Assembly: GCA_013695255.1 (NCBI GenBank)
Contig: JACDAV010000180.1
Span: forward strand, 1 to 7,042
Reading direction: 5' to 3'
DNA length: 7,042 bases
Origin: Chloroflexota bacterium
GTDB lineage: Bacteria > Chloroflexota > Limnocylindria > Limnocylindrales > CSP1-4
Every line of letters starts with the position of its first letter. The first letter of the stretch is position 1. Of this stretch, positions 1-6,289 are shown piece after piece. A model generated the notes under the pieces. It made no database searches. It was not told the origin of the DNA and worked only from the letters and a program-made list of their open reading frames with translations. The position numbers were made by a program, and so were the translations under genes.

Positions 1-44
1 CCGATTCCGGCCCGCCCCGCCCATCGGCCTGCGACCATGCAGCC

Positions 45-1556
45 ATGCCGACCACGCCCGATCCAGCCGGCCGGGTCGCGCTCTCACCCGCTCTCGCCTC
101 CGCGCTGACGTTCCTCGCCGCGGGCACGGTGCTCGTCCTCGAGATCGCCGCCGGGCGCCTGCTCGCCCCGTACGTGGGCGTTTCGCTCACCACCTACAGC
201 GGGATCATCGGCGTCATCCTGGCCGGCATCGCGCTCGGGGCCTGGGCCGGCGGCCGCATCGCCGATCGCGGCCAGCCGGCTGGACTGCTGGGCCCCACCT
301 TCGTGGCCGGCGGGCTTGCGGCCATGGCCGGGGTGCCGGTCGTGGACGTCGTTGGCGGGCTCGGGATGGGCGGCGACCCGGTGGCGATCGTCGTCCTGGC
401 CGCGGTGGGCTTCGTCGCCCCGGCCGCGATCCTGTCCGCGATCGGGCCACTCATCGTCCGGGCGAGCCTCGTCGACCTCACCTCCAGCGGCTCGCTCGTC
501 GGTCGCCTGTCGGCGATCGCGACCGTCGGCGCGATCAGCGGGACCTTCGTGACCGGGTTCGTGCTCCTCGGCCTCGTCCCGACCCGGCTGCTGATCGGCG
601 GAGCCGGCGGCGTGCTCGTCCTCGTCGGCATCGGCCTGATCGCGGGCGCGCGCGGGCGCGAAACGATCGGCAGCGGAGCGCTGGCCGTGGCCGGCCTGGT
701 GCTCGTCGGCGGCGCGACGCTCCGATCGCCGGAACCGTGCGACCGGGAGAGCGCCTACTTCTGCATGCAGGTCGTCACGTCGCCCACGGACCCGACCGGC
801 CGCACGCTGGTGCTCGACCGGGTCAGCCACGCGTTCGTCGACCTGGCGGACCCGACCGAGCTCGGCTTCCGCTACGTCGGCTGGTTCGCCGACGCGTCGG
901 CTGACCTGGTCGCGGCTCGTCAGGAGCGACTCGAGGCGCTCCACATCGGCGGCGGAGGCTTCACCTTTCCGCGCTACCTCGCAGCGACGGCCCCGGACAG
1001 CCGCCACACCGTCCTCGAGCTCGATGCCGAGGTGGTGGCGATCGCGCAGGAGCGGCTCGGCTTCGCGCCGACGGAGCGGATCGCCGTGCGCGTTGGCGAC
1101 GCCCGGCTGGGCATCGCCGGCGTGCCGACGGCCAGCGTCGACCTCGTCGTGGGCGATGCCTTCGGCGGGTTGTCGGTCCCATGGCACCTGACCACCCGCG
1201 AGTTCCTGGTCGAGGTCGATCGGGCGCTGCGCCCGGACGGCCGCTACCTGATGAACCTGATCGACGGCCCGCGCCAGGAGTTCGTGCGGGCGGAGATCGC
1301 GACGTTGCGCACGATCTGGCAGCACGTGGTCGTCATCGCCGCGCCGTCGACGCTCGCCGGCCAGACCGGCGGCAACGTGGTCCTCCTCGGGTCACACGAC
1401 CCGCTCGACCTGGCCTCGCTCGGGCGCCGGCTGCAGGCGCGAGACGGCGGGCGCGTCGCAATCCTCTCGGACGGGGCGGCCCTCGATCGGCTGACGGAGG
1501 GCGCGACCGTTCTGACCGACGACTTCGCGCCCGTGGACCAGCTTCTCGTGGACTGA
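45..1556 (+). CDS. Membrane-anchored spermidine-synthase-like protein (fused)
   Basis: The 503-residue protein has two parts. Residues 17-226 hold about seven hydrophobic segments (near 17-36, 51-70, 82-104, 112-134, 155-178, 181-202 and 210-226). The segment LEIAAGRLLAPYVG at 32-45 is typical of fused membrane/spermidine-synthase proteins. Residues about 230-503 form a spermidine-synthase-like Rossmann domain: glycine-rich LHIGGGGFTFPRYL (299-312), acidic LELD (324-327), VGDAR (350-354), VVGDAFGG (368-375) and a terminal DDFAPVDQLLV. Two cysteines (C232, C240) lie just after the membrane part. The first Asp of the catalytic motif is kept (D371), but the second acidic residue and the DPxGP stretch of true spermidine synthases are missing. 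Activity on polyamines is therefore doubtful, and the substrate is unknown. The ATG at 45 starts a normal-looking N-terminus, but the frame is open to the window edge and no clear ribosome site is seen, so an upstream start cannot be excluded. Confidence 0.9.
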   Translation: MPTTPDPAGRVALSPALASALTFLAAGTVLVLEIAAGRLLAPYVGVSLTTYSGIIGVILAGIALGAWAGGRIADRGQPAGLLGPTFVAGGLAAMAGVPVVDVVGGLGMGGDPVAIVVLAAVGFVAPAAILSAIGPLIVRASLVDLTSSGSLVGRLSAIATVGAISGTFVTGFVLLGLVPTRLLIGGAGGVLVLVGIGLIAGARGRETIGSGALAVAGLVLVGGATLRSPEPCDRESAYFCMQVVTSPTDPTGRTLVLDRVSHAFVDLADPTELGFRYVGWFADASADLVAARQERLEALHIGGGGFTFPRYLAATAPDSRHTVLELDAEVVAIAQERLGFAPTERIAVRVGDARLGIAGVPTASVDLVVGDAFGGLSVPWHLTTREFLVEVDRALRPDGRYLMNLIDGPRQEFVRAEIATLRTIWQHVVVIAAPSTLAGQTGGNVVLLGSHDPLDLASLGRRLQARDGGRVAILSDGAALDRLTEGATVLTDDFAPVDQLLVD

Positions 1557-1642
1557 GCCTTCGAGGTGCCGCGGCGCACCGGCAACTACAGGATTACGAC
1601 ACCATGGTCCATCTGAGCGGGACGGATCGACGGACCCTGCGC

Positions 1643-1648
1643 TAGAGT
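1643..1648 (+). promoter_or_regulatory. Possible -10 element (TAGAGT)
   Basis: TAGAGT lies 61 bases before the possible ORF at 1709 and about 87 bases after the stop of the preceding gene. It fits a TAnnnT -10 box in an otherwise very GC-rich spacer. The matching -35 region (GGGACG around 1619-1624, 18-base gap) is poor. A 5-bp perfect inverted repeat, CCACC-GG-GGTGG (1663-1674), follows in the presumed leader. This is weak evidence that transcription restarts here, serving the small ORF and perhaps the peptidase gene. Confidence 0.3.
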
Positions 1649-1708
1649 CCGAACGAACCTGTCCACCGGGGTGGCTCACCCGCCTCGGTTCCATCGCAAG
1701 GGGAAACC

Positions 1709-1918
1709 ATGGCCATCGAGATGGCGGCGCGTCCCGCGCCCTCCGTCAGCCGTCTTCCAGCTCGATCCGCGATCGCCGGTGCTGACGTGGCACTCGCCCG
1801 CCGCACCCTCGCCCAGCTCGCTGACCAGCCCGGCCCGATCGCCGATGCGGGCGGCCGAATGCTCGGCCGCCTTCGCCGGCTGATGGGCGGTCCGGAGGGA
1901 CACCACTCCCGCTCGTAG
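1709..1918 (+). CDS. Possible small hypothetical protein (69 aa)
   Basis: I do not recognise this protein. The case for translation is a ribosome-site-like AAGGGG (1698-1703) five bases before the ATG, a possible -10 box upstream, and about 80 % G/C at third codon positions by my count. The product is rich in Ala, Arg and Gly. It has a plausible helical stretch from ADVALARRTLAQLADQ (residues 26-41) to GGRMLGRLRRLMGG (residues 48-61), with no membrane segment or signal peptide. It sits between the fused spermidine-synthase-like gene and the carboxypeptidase gene on the same strand, 100 bases before the latter. In DNA of this composition random open frames of this length are common, so it may be spurious. 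Confidence 0.4.
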   Translation: MAIEMAARPAPSVSRLPARSAIAGADVALARRTLAQLADQPGPIADAGGRMLGRLRRLMGGPEGHHSRS

Positions 1919-1966
1919 CCGGACGGCGAGGAACCCGGAGCATGGTCCCTTCGTACGGGCCGAGCC

Positions 1967-2001
1967 CGGCCGGTGGAGGGGTTGCGGAGACGCACCGGCC
2001 G
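1967..2001. repeat. 9-bp perfect inverted repeat upstream of the carboxypeptidase gene
   Basis: CGGCCGGTG (1967-1975) and CACCGGCCG (1993-2001) are perfect reverse complements separated by 17 bases, ending 17 bases before the ATG at 2019. The loop holds an SD-like GGAGGGG (1975-1981) that is too far from the start to serve it. It could be an operator or a leader hairpin. At about 70 % GC, however, one or two 9-bp repeats with loops up to 20 are expected by chance in 7 kb, so only its position is suggestive. Confidence 0.3.
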
Positions 2002-2018
2002 CCGTCACCCTCGGGCCC

Positions 2019-3683
2019 ATGCGATCCGTCACTCGCCTCTCCCGTCGCCGCACGCTCGGCGCGCTCGTCCTCGCCATCGCCGCCAGTGGCGCCGTCGCCC
2101 CGGCCGGCGGCGGCTCCACCGCCGCCGCGGCGGAGTTCCCCTCCTACGACGCCCGGTACCACAGCTACCGCGAGATGGTGGCCGAGATCAAGGCGGTCGA
2201 GGCGGCCCACCCGGACATCGTCGACGTCTTCTCGATGGGCAAGTCGTACGAGGGCCGCGAGATCTGGGCAGCCAAGATCAGCGACAACGTCAAGGTCGAC
2301 GAGAACGAGCCGGAGATCCTGTTCGACTCGCTGCATCACGCCCGCGAGCACATGGGGCTGGAGCAGACCCTCTACCTGCTCGGCCAGCTGGCCGACGGCT
2401 GGGGCACGGACACCGCCGTCACGAGCATCATTCGCTACCGGGAAATCTGGATCGTCTTCGCGCTCAACCCGGACGGCGCCGAGTACGACCTCACCGGCGA
2501 CCCGGACGGCCCGCGCGGCCCGTATCGCGCGTGGCGCAAGAACCGTCAACCGAACGCCGGTTCCAGCTACGTCGGCACGGACATCAACCGGAACTACGAT
2601 TACCGATGGGCGTGCTGCGGCGGCTCATCCGGCGACCGGTCGAGCATCACCTATCGCGGCCCGGAGCCCTTCTCGGCCCCGGAGACGCGGGTCATGCGCG
2701 ACTTCGTCAACAGCCGCGTCGTCAACGGCCAGCAGCAGATCCGCGCCCACATCACGTTCCACACGAACGGCGAGCTGATCCTCTTCCCGTACGGCTACAC
2801 CTACACGGACATCCCGGTCGACATGACCAGCGACGACTACCGCGCCTTCGTCGCCTTCGCCAAGGGTCAGGCGTCCCGTAACGGCTACGTCGCGAAGCAG
2901 TCGAGCGCGCTCTATGTCACGGACGGCGACCAGATCGACTGGATGTACGGGCGACACCGCATCTTCTCCTTCACCTGGGAGCTCTATCCGCCCGAGCAGG
3001 GAACCGTGTGGGGCGACCACTACCCGGCGGACGAGCAGATCGCCCCGCAGACGGCCCGCAACCGGTCGGCGCTCCTGTACTTCATGACCTATGGCGACTG
3101 CGCCTGGCGGACCCTCGGGACGGCCTACCGGACGACACACTGCGGCCCGTTCAACGACGATCTCGAGATCTCGCGCTTCTGGCGTCGGGATCCGAACGGC
3201 ACGGACACGGCCACGACGGGCGCCTGGCAGCGCGGTGACCCGGTCGCGACATCCGTGAGCCGCCGCCCGAAGCAGCTGGGCAGCGCGACCTCGGGCCGCT
3301 ACCTGATGGTCACGGGTGCGGCGCTCGGCAGCACCGCCAGCGCGAATGACGTCGACGGCGGCACGTCGACGGTCCGGTCGGTCACGATCCCCCTGCCGGC
3401 GGCACCGGGAGACCTCACGTTCCGGTGGTTCTTCGGCACCCACTACGCTTCCACGACGCAGGACAGCCTGCGCGCCTGGATCGAGGCGCCGGACGGGACG
3501 CGGACCGTGGTCTTCCAGAAGTCGGGCGCCGCCGGCGGTGTCGACGCCGCCTGGGCCACGGCACGGATCGATCTCGCCCGATGGGCGGGCAGGACGGTGC
3601 GGATCGGCTTCTCGGTCACCGACGGCGGGGCGGACAACCTGGTGGAAGCCGGTTTCGACGACGTGCGAGTCGAGCGACCCTGA
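2019..3683 (+). CDS. Exported M14 zinc carboxypeptidase
   Basis: This is a secreted metallocarboxypeptidase that removes C-terminal amino acids from peptides outside the cell. The N-terminus (SRRRTLGALVLA, residues 8-19, then an Ala-rich stretch to about 38) looks like a Tat signal peptide. The catalytic domain follows at once (about 40-360), leaving no room for the propeptide of many M14 enzymes. All key residues can be placed against bovine carboxypeptidase A: zinc ligands H107 and E110 (HHAREH) and H248 (ITFHTNGE), R173 (WRKNR), N190/R191 (DINRNYDY), Y299 for Tyr248 and catalytic E321 (FSFTWELYPP) for Glu270. The CCGGSSGD stretch (199-206) is typical of actinomycete relatives. Residues about 378-554 form an extra beta-rich domain ending EAGFDDVRVERP, probably a jelly-roll or MAM-like binding module. 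No good ribosome site precedes the ATG and no in-frame start lies close upstream. Its stop is 45 bases from that of the convergent regulator gene. Confidence 0.95.
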   Translation: MRSVTRLSRRRTLGALVLAIAASGAVAPAGGGSTAAAAEFPSYDARYHSYREMVAEIKAVEAAHPDIVDVFSMGKSYEGREIWAAKISDNVKVDENEPEILFDSLHHAREHMGLEQTLYLLGQLADGWGTDTAVTSIIRYREIWIVFALNPDGAEYDLTGDPDGPRGPYRAWRKNRQPNAGSSYVGTDINRNYDYRWACCGGSSGDRSSITYRGPEPFSAPETRVMRDFVNSRVVNGQQQIRAHITFHTNGELILFPYGYTYTDIPVDMTSDDYRAFVAFAKGQASRNGYVAKQSSALYVTDGDQIDWMYGRHRIFSFTWELYPPEQGTVWGDHYPADEQIAPQTARNRSALLYFMTYGDCAWRTLGTAYRTTHCGPFNDDLEISRFWRRDPNGTDTATTGAWQRGDPVATSVSRRPKQLGSATSGRYLMVTGAALGSTASANDVDGGTSTVRSVTIPLPAAPGDLTFRWFFGTHYASTTQDSLRAWIEAPDGTRTVVFQKSGAAGGVDAAWATARIDLARWAGRTVRIGFSVTDGGADNLVEAGFDDVRVERP

Positions 3684-3728
3684 ACCGGGGACCGGCCGCC
3701 TGTCGATCTCCGAGGCGCAGAGCGCTGA

Positions 3729-4475
3729 TCAGTCGGGAGCGGTGACGCTCGTCCGACGCGGGCGCCGGGACTGCATCCGCGGCACCTCGTTGCCGGGATC
3801 GAATACGTATCCCAGGCCCTGCACCGTCCGCACCATGCCCTCCTCCCAGGCGGGGACGCCGAGCTTTCTGCGCAGCTGACCGATCCACAGGCGGAGATAG
3901 GCCACCTCATCGCGGTACTCGGGGCCCCACACGTGGCTGAGGATCTCGTGGTGGAGGAGGATCCTGCCCTGGTTGGCCAGGAACAGCTCGAGCAGGAGCC
4001 ATTCGTTCCGGCTCATCCGGACCGGGCTGCCGGCCAGGGTCACGAGCCGGGCATCGATGTCCACCTCCGCGGCACCGATCTGCCGCCGGCCGGTCAACAT
4101 GCCCCGCCGCGCTCGGCGCATCACCGCCCGGACGCGCGCGCTGAGCTCCGTCGGGTGGAACGGCTTCGTCACGTAGTCGTCCGCCCCGAGGTCGAGACCC
4201 TCTGAGACGCTGGCCGTCGACGAGCGCGCCGAAAGGAGGATCACCGGCACCGGGTGATGGGCGCGGACCTCCCGCAGGACATCGATCCCGGACATGCCGG
4301 GCATCATGATGTCCAGAAGCAGCACGTCCGGATGAGCCTCGCTGACCTGCACCAGGGCGGTGGGGCCGTCCGGGGCGGTCATGACCCGGAAGCCATCGGC
4401 CTCCAGCGTGATCGACACGAGCTTGGTGATGGCCGGCTGGTCGTCGGCCACCAGGACGAGCGGTCGATTCTCCAC
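3729..4475 (-). CDS. OmpR/PhoB-family response regulator, KdpE-like
   Basis: This 248-residue two-component response regulator is expected to bind DNA as a phosphorylated dimer. The receiver domain (1-120) has the acidic pair D11/D12, phospho-acceptor D55 (VLLLDIMMPG), S82 and K104 (YVTKPF). The winged-helix output domain (about 132-226) contains RNEWLLLELFL, HVWGPEYRDEVAYLRLWIGQ and the wing TVQGLGYVF. The VWGPEY...YLR...QLRRKL pattern is like KdpE, but no kdp genes are present, so potassium control is not claimed. A basic tail of about 22 residues follows the wing. I chose the GTG at 4475 because it begins the domain exactly (VENRPLVLVADDQP) and has GGGGGAG eight bases before it. The frame stays open far upstream only because of high GC. 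No histidine kinase lies in the window, so it is an orphan as far as can be seen. Confidence 0.95.
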   Translation of the reverse strand: MENRPLVLVADDQPAITKLVSITLEADGFRVMTAPDGPTALVQVSEAHPDVLLLDIMMPGMSGIDVLREVRAHHPVPVILLSARSSTASVSEGLDLGADDYVTKPFHPTELSARVRAVMRRARRGMLTGRRQIGAAEVDIDARLVTLAGSPVRMSRNEWLLLELFLANQGRILLHHEILSHVWGPEYRDEVAYLRLWIGQLRRKLGVPAWEEGMVRTVQGLGYVFDPGNEVPRMQSRRPRRTSVTAPD

Positions 4476-4483
4476 GGCGTTGT

Positions 4484-4490
4484 CTCCCCC
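4484..4490 (-). promoter_or_regulatory. Ribosome binding site deciding the GTG start of the regulator
   Basis: Read on the minus strand this is GGGGGAG, eight bases before the GTG at 4475. It supports that start over any longer N-terminal form; the upstream in-frame translation has no receiver-domain character. Confidence 0.65.
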
Positions 4491-4602
4491 AGGCCGCCGG
4501 ACCCCGCGGTACCGAGCGCCCGGACCAGCGCCCCTGGCATGCGGATCGACCTCTGCCAACGCCACCGGGTGGCGTCGCTCGCTTGAATTGCCTGCTTGTG
4601 CG

Positions 4603-4617
4603 CGCCCAGTCTGGGCG
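4603..4617. repeat. Tight hairpin in the divergent spacer
   Basis: CGCCCAG and CTGGGCG are perfect complements around a single T; realistically this is a 6-bp stem with a GTC loop. It lies 128 bases upstream of the regulator start and 229 bases upstream of the short ORF. It has no T-run on either side, so it is not a standard intrinsic terminator; it may be an operator or RNA structure. Confidence 0.3.
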
Positions 4618-4830
4618 TCAGCGTGCAACACGGGAACGTCCCCTTCCGCGACCGCGGTTGCAGCTTGCTTGCGCGGGCCGCGCCTGATCGCTGGCTTGAC
4701 TCGCTGGTCCCGTGACACGACTTCGCAACGAGGGCCGACCTCCGCTCGCGAGGCGCGCAAGGGGTCCACACGCAGGCTAACCACGGCGCAGGTGCTGTGG
4801 CCCGAACCACGACGCGATGCGCTGCGCCCC

Positions 4831-4836
4831 GGAGGA
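4831..4836 (+). promoter_or_regulatory. Strong Shine-Dalgarno sequence for the short ORF ahead of glf
   Basis: GGAGGA ends nine bases before the GTG at 4846. It is among the best ribosome sites in the window. It lies 150 bases before glf itself, so it can only serve an ORF that starts near 4846. Confidence 0.55.
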
Positions 4837-4845
4837 ACGCTTCCT

Positions 4846-4992
4846 GTGTCCCTGGCCCTGGCCGACCTCGTCTGCCTCCCGCACCTGCGATGGAGCCACG
4901 TCTTGGACGGCGCCCGTCGCGAGCCGGTGCTCGCGGCGTTGCCGGACGGGATGGTCTCGGCCGTGGCCGGACGAGCCTCGTCCCGCCGGTGA
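4846..4992 (+). CDS. 48-aa ORF coupled to glf; possible glycosyltransferase remnant
   Basis: This GTG-start ORF has a GGAGGA site nine bases upstream. Its TGA (4990-4992) overlaps the GTG start of glf (4989-4991) in the sequence GTGA, a classic arrangement for translational coupling. Residues 7-19, DLVCLPHLRWSHV, resemble from memory the first strand and loop of glycosyltransferases that often neighbour glf and begin like DLVxxSHLRWDFV, followed by a QRPQHLL motif. That following motif is absent; the rest (LDGARREP to GRASSRR) runs only 29 more residues. I infer an N-terminal stub of a glycosyltransferase joined, perhaps by an internal deletion, to an unrelated or C-terminal tail. Alternatively it is a small leader peptide ORF. 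As a protein it is far too short to be an active transferase. The family link rests on 13 residues and is tentative. Confidence 0.5.
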   Translation: MSLALADLVCLPHLRWSHVLDGARREPVLAALPDGMVSAVAGRASSRR

Positions 4993-6104
4993 AGGTCGAC
5001 CGCGTCGTCGTCGGCGCCGGCTTCGCCGGAAGCACGATCGCCGAGCGACTCGCTCGCGGGCTCGGCGAGCGCGTGCTCCTGATCGATCGCCGCTCGCACG
5101 TCGGTGGCAACGCCTACGACGAGCACGACGAGGCCGGCATCCTCGTGCACCGCTACGGGCCGCACATCTTCCATACCAACGCGGAACGGGTCGTCGACTA
5201 CCTGTCGCGCTTCACCGACTGGCGCCCGTACGAGCACCGCGTGCTGGCCCGAGTCCGGGGCCGGCTGGTGCCGATCCCGATCAATCTCGACACCGTGAAT
5301 CGGCTGTTCGGCCTGTCACTCGGCGAGGACGAGCTCGAGGCCTGGTTCGCAGAGCGCGCCGAGACCGCGCCGCGCATCCGGACGTCCGAGGATGCCGTCG
5401 TGGCACGAGTCGGACGCGAGCTGTATGAGCTCTTCTTCCGCGGTTACACGCGCAAGCAATGGGGTCTCGACCCATCGGAGCTCGACGCATCCGTCACGTC
5501 GCGGATCCCGGTCCGGACCGACCGCGACGACCGTTACTTCACGGACAGCTTCCAGGCGATGCCTCGCGAGGGGTACACGGCAATGTTCGCCCGAATGCTC
5601 GACCACCCGAACATCCACGTCTCGCTCGACACCGACTTCCGGGAGCTGCCCGCATCGCTGCGCTCGGGGCCGGTCGTCTTCACCGGTCCGGTCGACGAGT
5701 TCTTCGGCCGGCGGTTCGGTCCCCTGCCCTACCGGTCCCTCGAGTTCCGGTTCGAGACCCACGACGTCCGGCAGCTGCTCCCCGTGGGAACCGTCAACGA
5801 GCCGGACGAGACGGCGGTGCCGTACACGCGCACGACGGAGTTCAAGCACCTGACCGGCCAGGCTCACCCCCGCACGACGATCGTCCGGGAGTTCCCCCGC
5901 GCCGACGGCGACCCGTACTACCCGATCCCTCGGCCCGAGAACGAGGCCCTGTACGAGCGGTACCGCGCGCTGGCCGAGCGGACGGCGGACGTCGCGTTCG
6001 TCGGCCGGTTGGCGACCTACCGCTACTACAACATGGACCAGGTCGTCGCCCAGGCGCTGATGACGTACCGCAGGCTCGCCGGCGAGCGCTCCGCCGTCGC
6101 CTGA
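4989..6104 (+). CDS. glf: UDP-galactopyranose mutase
   Basis: This 371-residue flavoenzyme interconverts UDP-galactopyranose and UDP-galactofuranose, the donor for galactofuranose in cell-surface glycans; it acts in the cytoplasm with reduced FAD. The N-terminal Rossmann motif VVVGAGFAGSTIAERLA (6-22) has G9, G11 and G14, followed by HVGGNAYD (37-44) and GPHIFHT (57-63), the flavin-contacting histidine loop. Residues that match substrate-site positions in characterised mutases are W158 (RKQWGL), R172 (TSRIPVR), Y183, R281 (YTRTTEFKH), the YYPIP tyrosines at 310-311, and Y346 (TYRYYNMDQ). The length fits the family. The GTG at 4989 is chosen because the domain begins within a few residues and upstream in-frame sequence is not protein-like. 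It has no clear ribosome site of its own, which fits coupling to the ORF it overlaps. Its stop is only eight bases from the stop of the convergent small membrane gene. Confidence 0.97.
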   Translation: MKVDRVVVGAGFAGSTIAERLARGLGERVLLIDRRSHVGGNAYDEHDEAGILVHRYGPHIFHTNAERVVDYLSRFTDWRPYEHRVLARVRGRLVPIPINLDTVNRLFGLSLGEDELEAWFAERAETAPRIRTSEDAVVARVGRELYELFFRGYTRKQWGLDPSELDASVTSRIPVRTDRDDRYFTDSFQAMPREGYTAMFARMLDHPNIHVSLDTDFRELPASLRSGPVVFTGPVDEFFGRRFGPLPYRSLEFRFETHDVRQLLPVGTVNEPDETAVPYTRTTEFKHLTGQAHPRTTIVREFPRADGDPYYPIPRPENEALYERYRALAERTADVAFVGRLATYRYYNMDQVVAQALMTYRRLAGERSAVA

Positions 6105-6112
6105 GCGGCGGC

Positions 6113-6286
6113 TCAGATGCCGCGGACCACCATGCCGAGCAGCAGCAGTGCCCCGGCCCCGATCAGCGCGATCACCCCGACCAGGTCCGGAACGACCGTC
6201 CCGTACGTCCCGAGCAGGCCGACCACGACAAGGACGAGCGCGACGATGATCGTCCGCGCGGTCGGTGCGAAGTTCGTCCGGCTCAT
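6113..6286 (-). CDS. Small two-helix membrane protein (57 aa)
   Basis: I do not recognise a named family. The product has a short polar N-terminus (MSRTNFAPTART), a hydrophobic helix at about 12-33, a tight turn VVPDLVG, and a second helix at about 36-53 ending GMVVRGI. This predicts a two-pass inner-membrane hairpin with both ends on the same side. The ATG is preceded by GGGGA eight bases upstream, inside the end of the preceding gene. It lies three bases after the stop of the 76-residue gene on the same strand, so the two are almost certainly one transcript. Like its partner it ends in Gly-Ile. Function unknown. Confidence 0.75.
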   Translation of the reverse strand: MSRTNFAPTARTIIVALVLVVVGLLGTYGTVVPDLVGVIALIGAGALLLLGMVVRGI

Positions 6287-6289
6287 CGG

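Larger units (their letters stand above)
4476..4845. other. Long divergent spacer, apparently non-coding, with hairpins
   Basis: These 370 bases lie between the regulator (leftward) and the short ORF/glf unit (rightward). The translations in this stretch that I examined look like Arg/Pro/Ser/Ala-rich artefacts rather than protein. It is less GC-rich than its flanks around 4580-4730, with repeated GCTTG words. It contains two tight inverted repeats: GCCAC-CGG-GTGGC (4561-4573) and CGCCCAG-T-CTGGGCG (4603-4617), neither followed by a T-run in either direction. A TTGACT at 4696-4701 could be a rightward -35 box, but the hexamer 17 bases on (GACTTC) is a poor -10. Promoters for both directions must lie here, but I cannot place them. 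An unannotated small RNA is possible. Confidence 0.5.

Noticed and set aside
84..1325. Long minus-strand ORF (413 codons) antisense to the fused membrane protein
   Set aside because: Its translation is Arg/Asp/Gly/Ala-rich with no domain and mirrors the third-position GC bias of the real gene opposite; similar shadows occur opposite most genes here.
1565..1580. GGTGC-CGCGGC-GCACC hairpin nine bases after the first gene as a terminator
   Set aside because: The stem is only 5 bp and no T-run follows (GGCAACTACAGG); too weak to call in DNA of this composition.
1583..1597. Alu-like phrase AACTACAGGATTACG suggesting human contamination
   Set aside because: The match is only about a dozen bases and the flanks are typical of the rest of this bacterial sequence.
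1942..2881. Plus-strand ORFs in the other two frames across the peptidase start
   Set aside because: Their products are Arg/Pro/Ser/Thr-rich with no motifs, while the M14 catalytic residues are all in the chosen frame.
3684..3728. Bidirectional terminator between the convergent peptidase and regulator genes
   Set aside because: The only stem (CGCCT 3697-3701 with AGGCG 3713-3717) is 5 bp with an 11-base loop and no T-run.
4476..5237. 254-codon N-terminal extension of the response regulator
   Set aside because: The frame stays open only because of GC content and would overlap glf on the other strand. The receiver domain starts exactly at the GTG at 4475, which has its own ribosome site.
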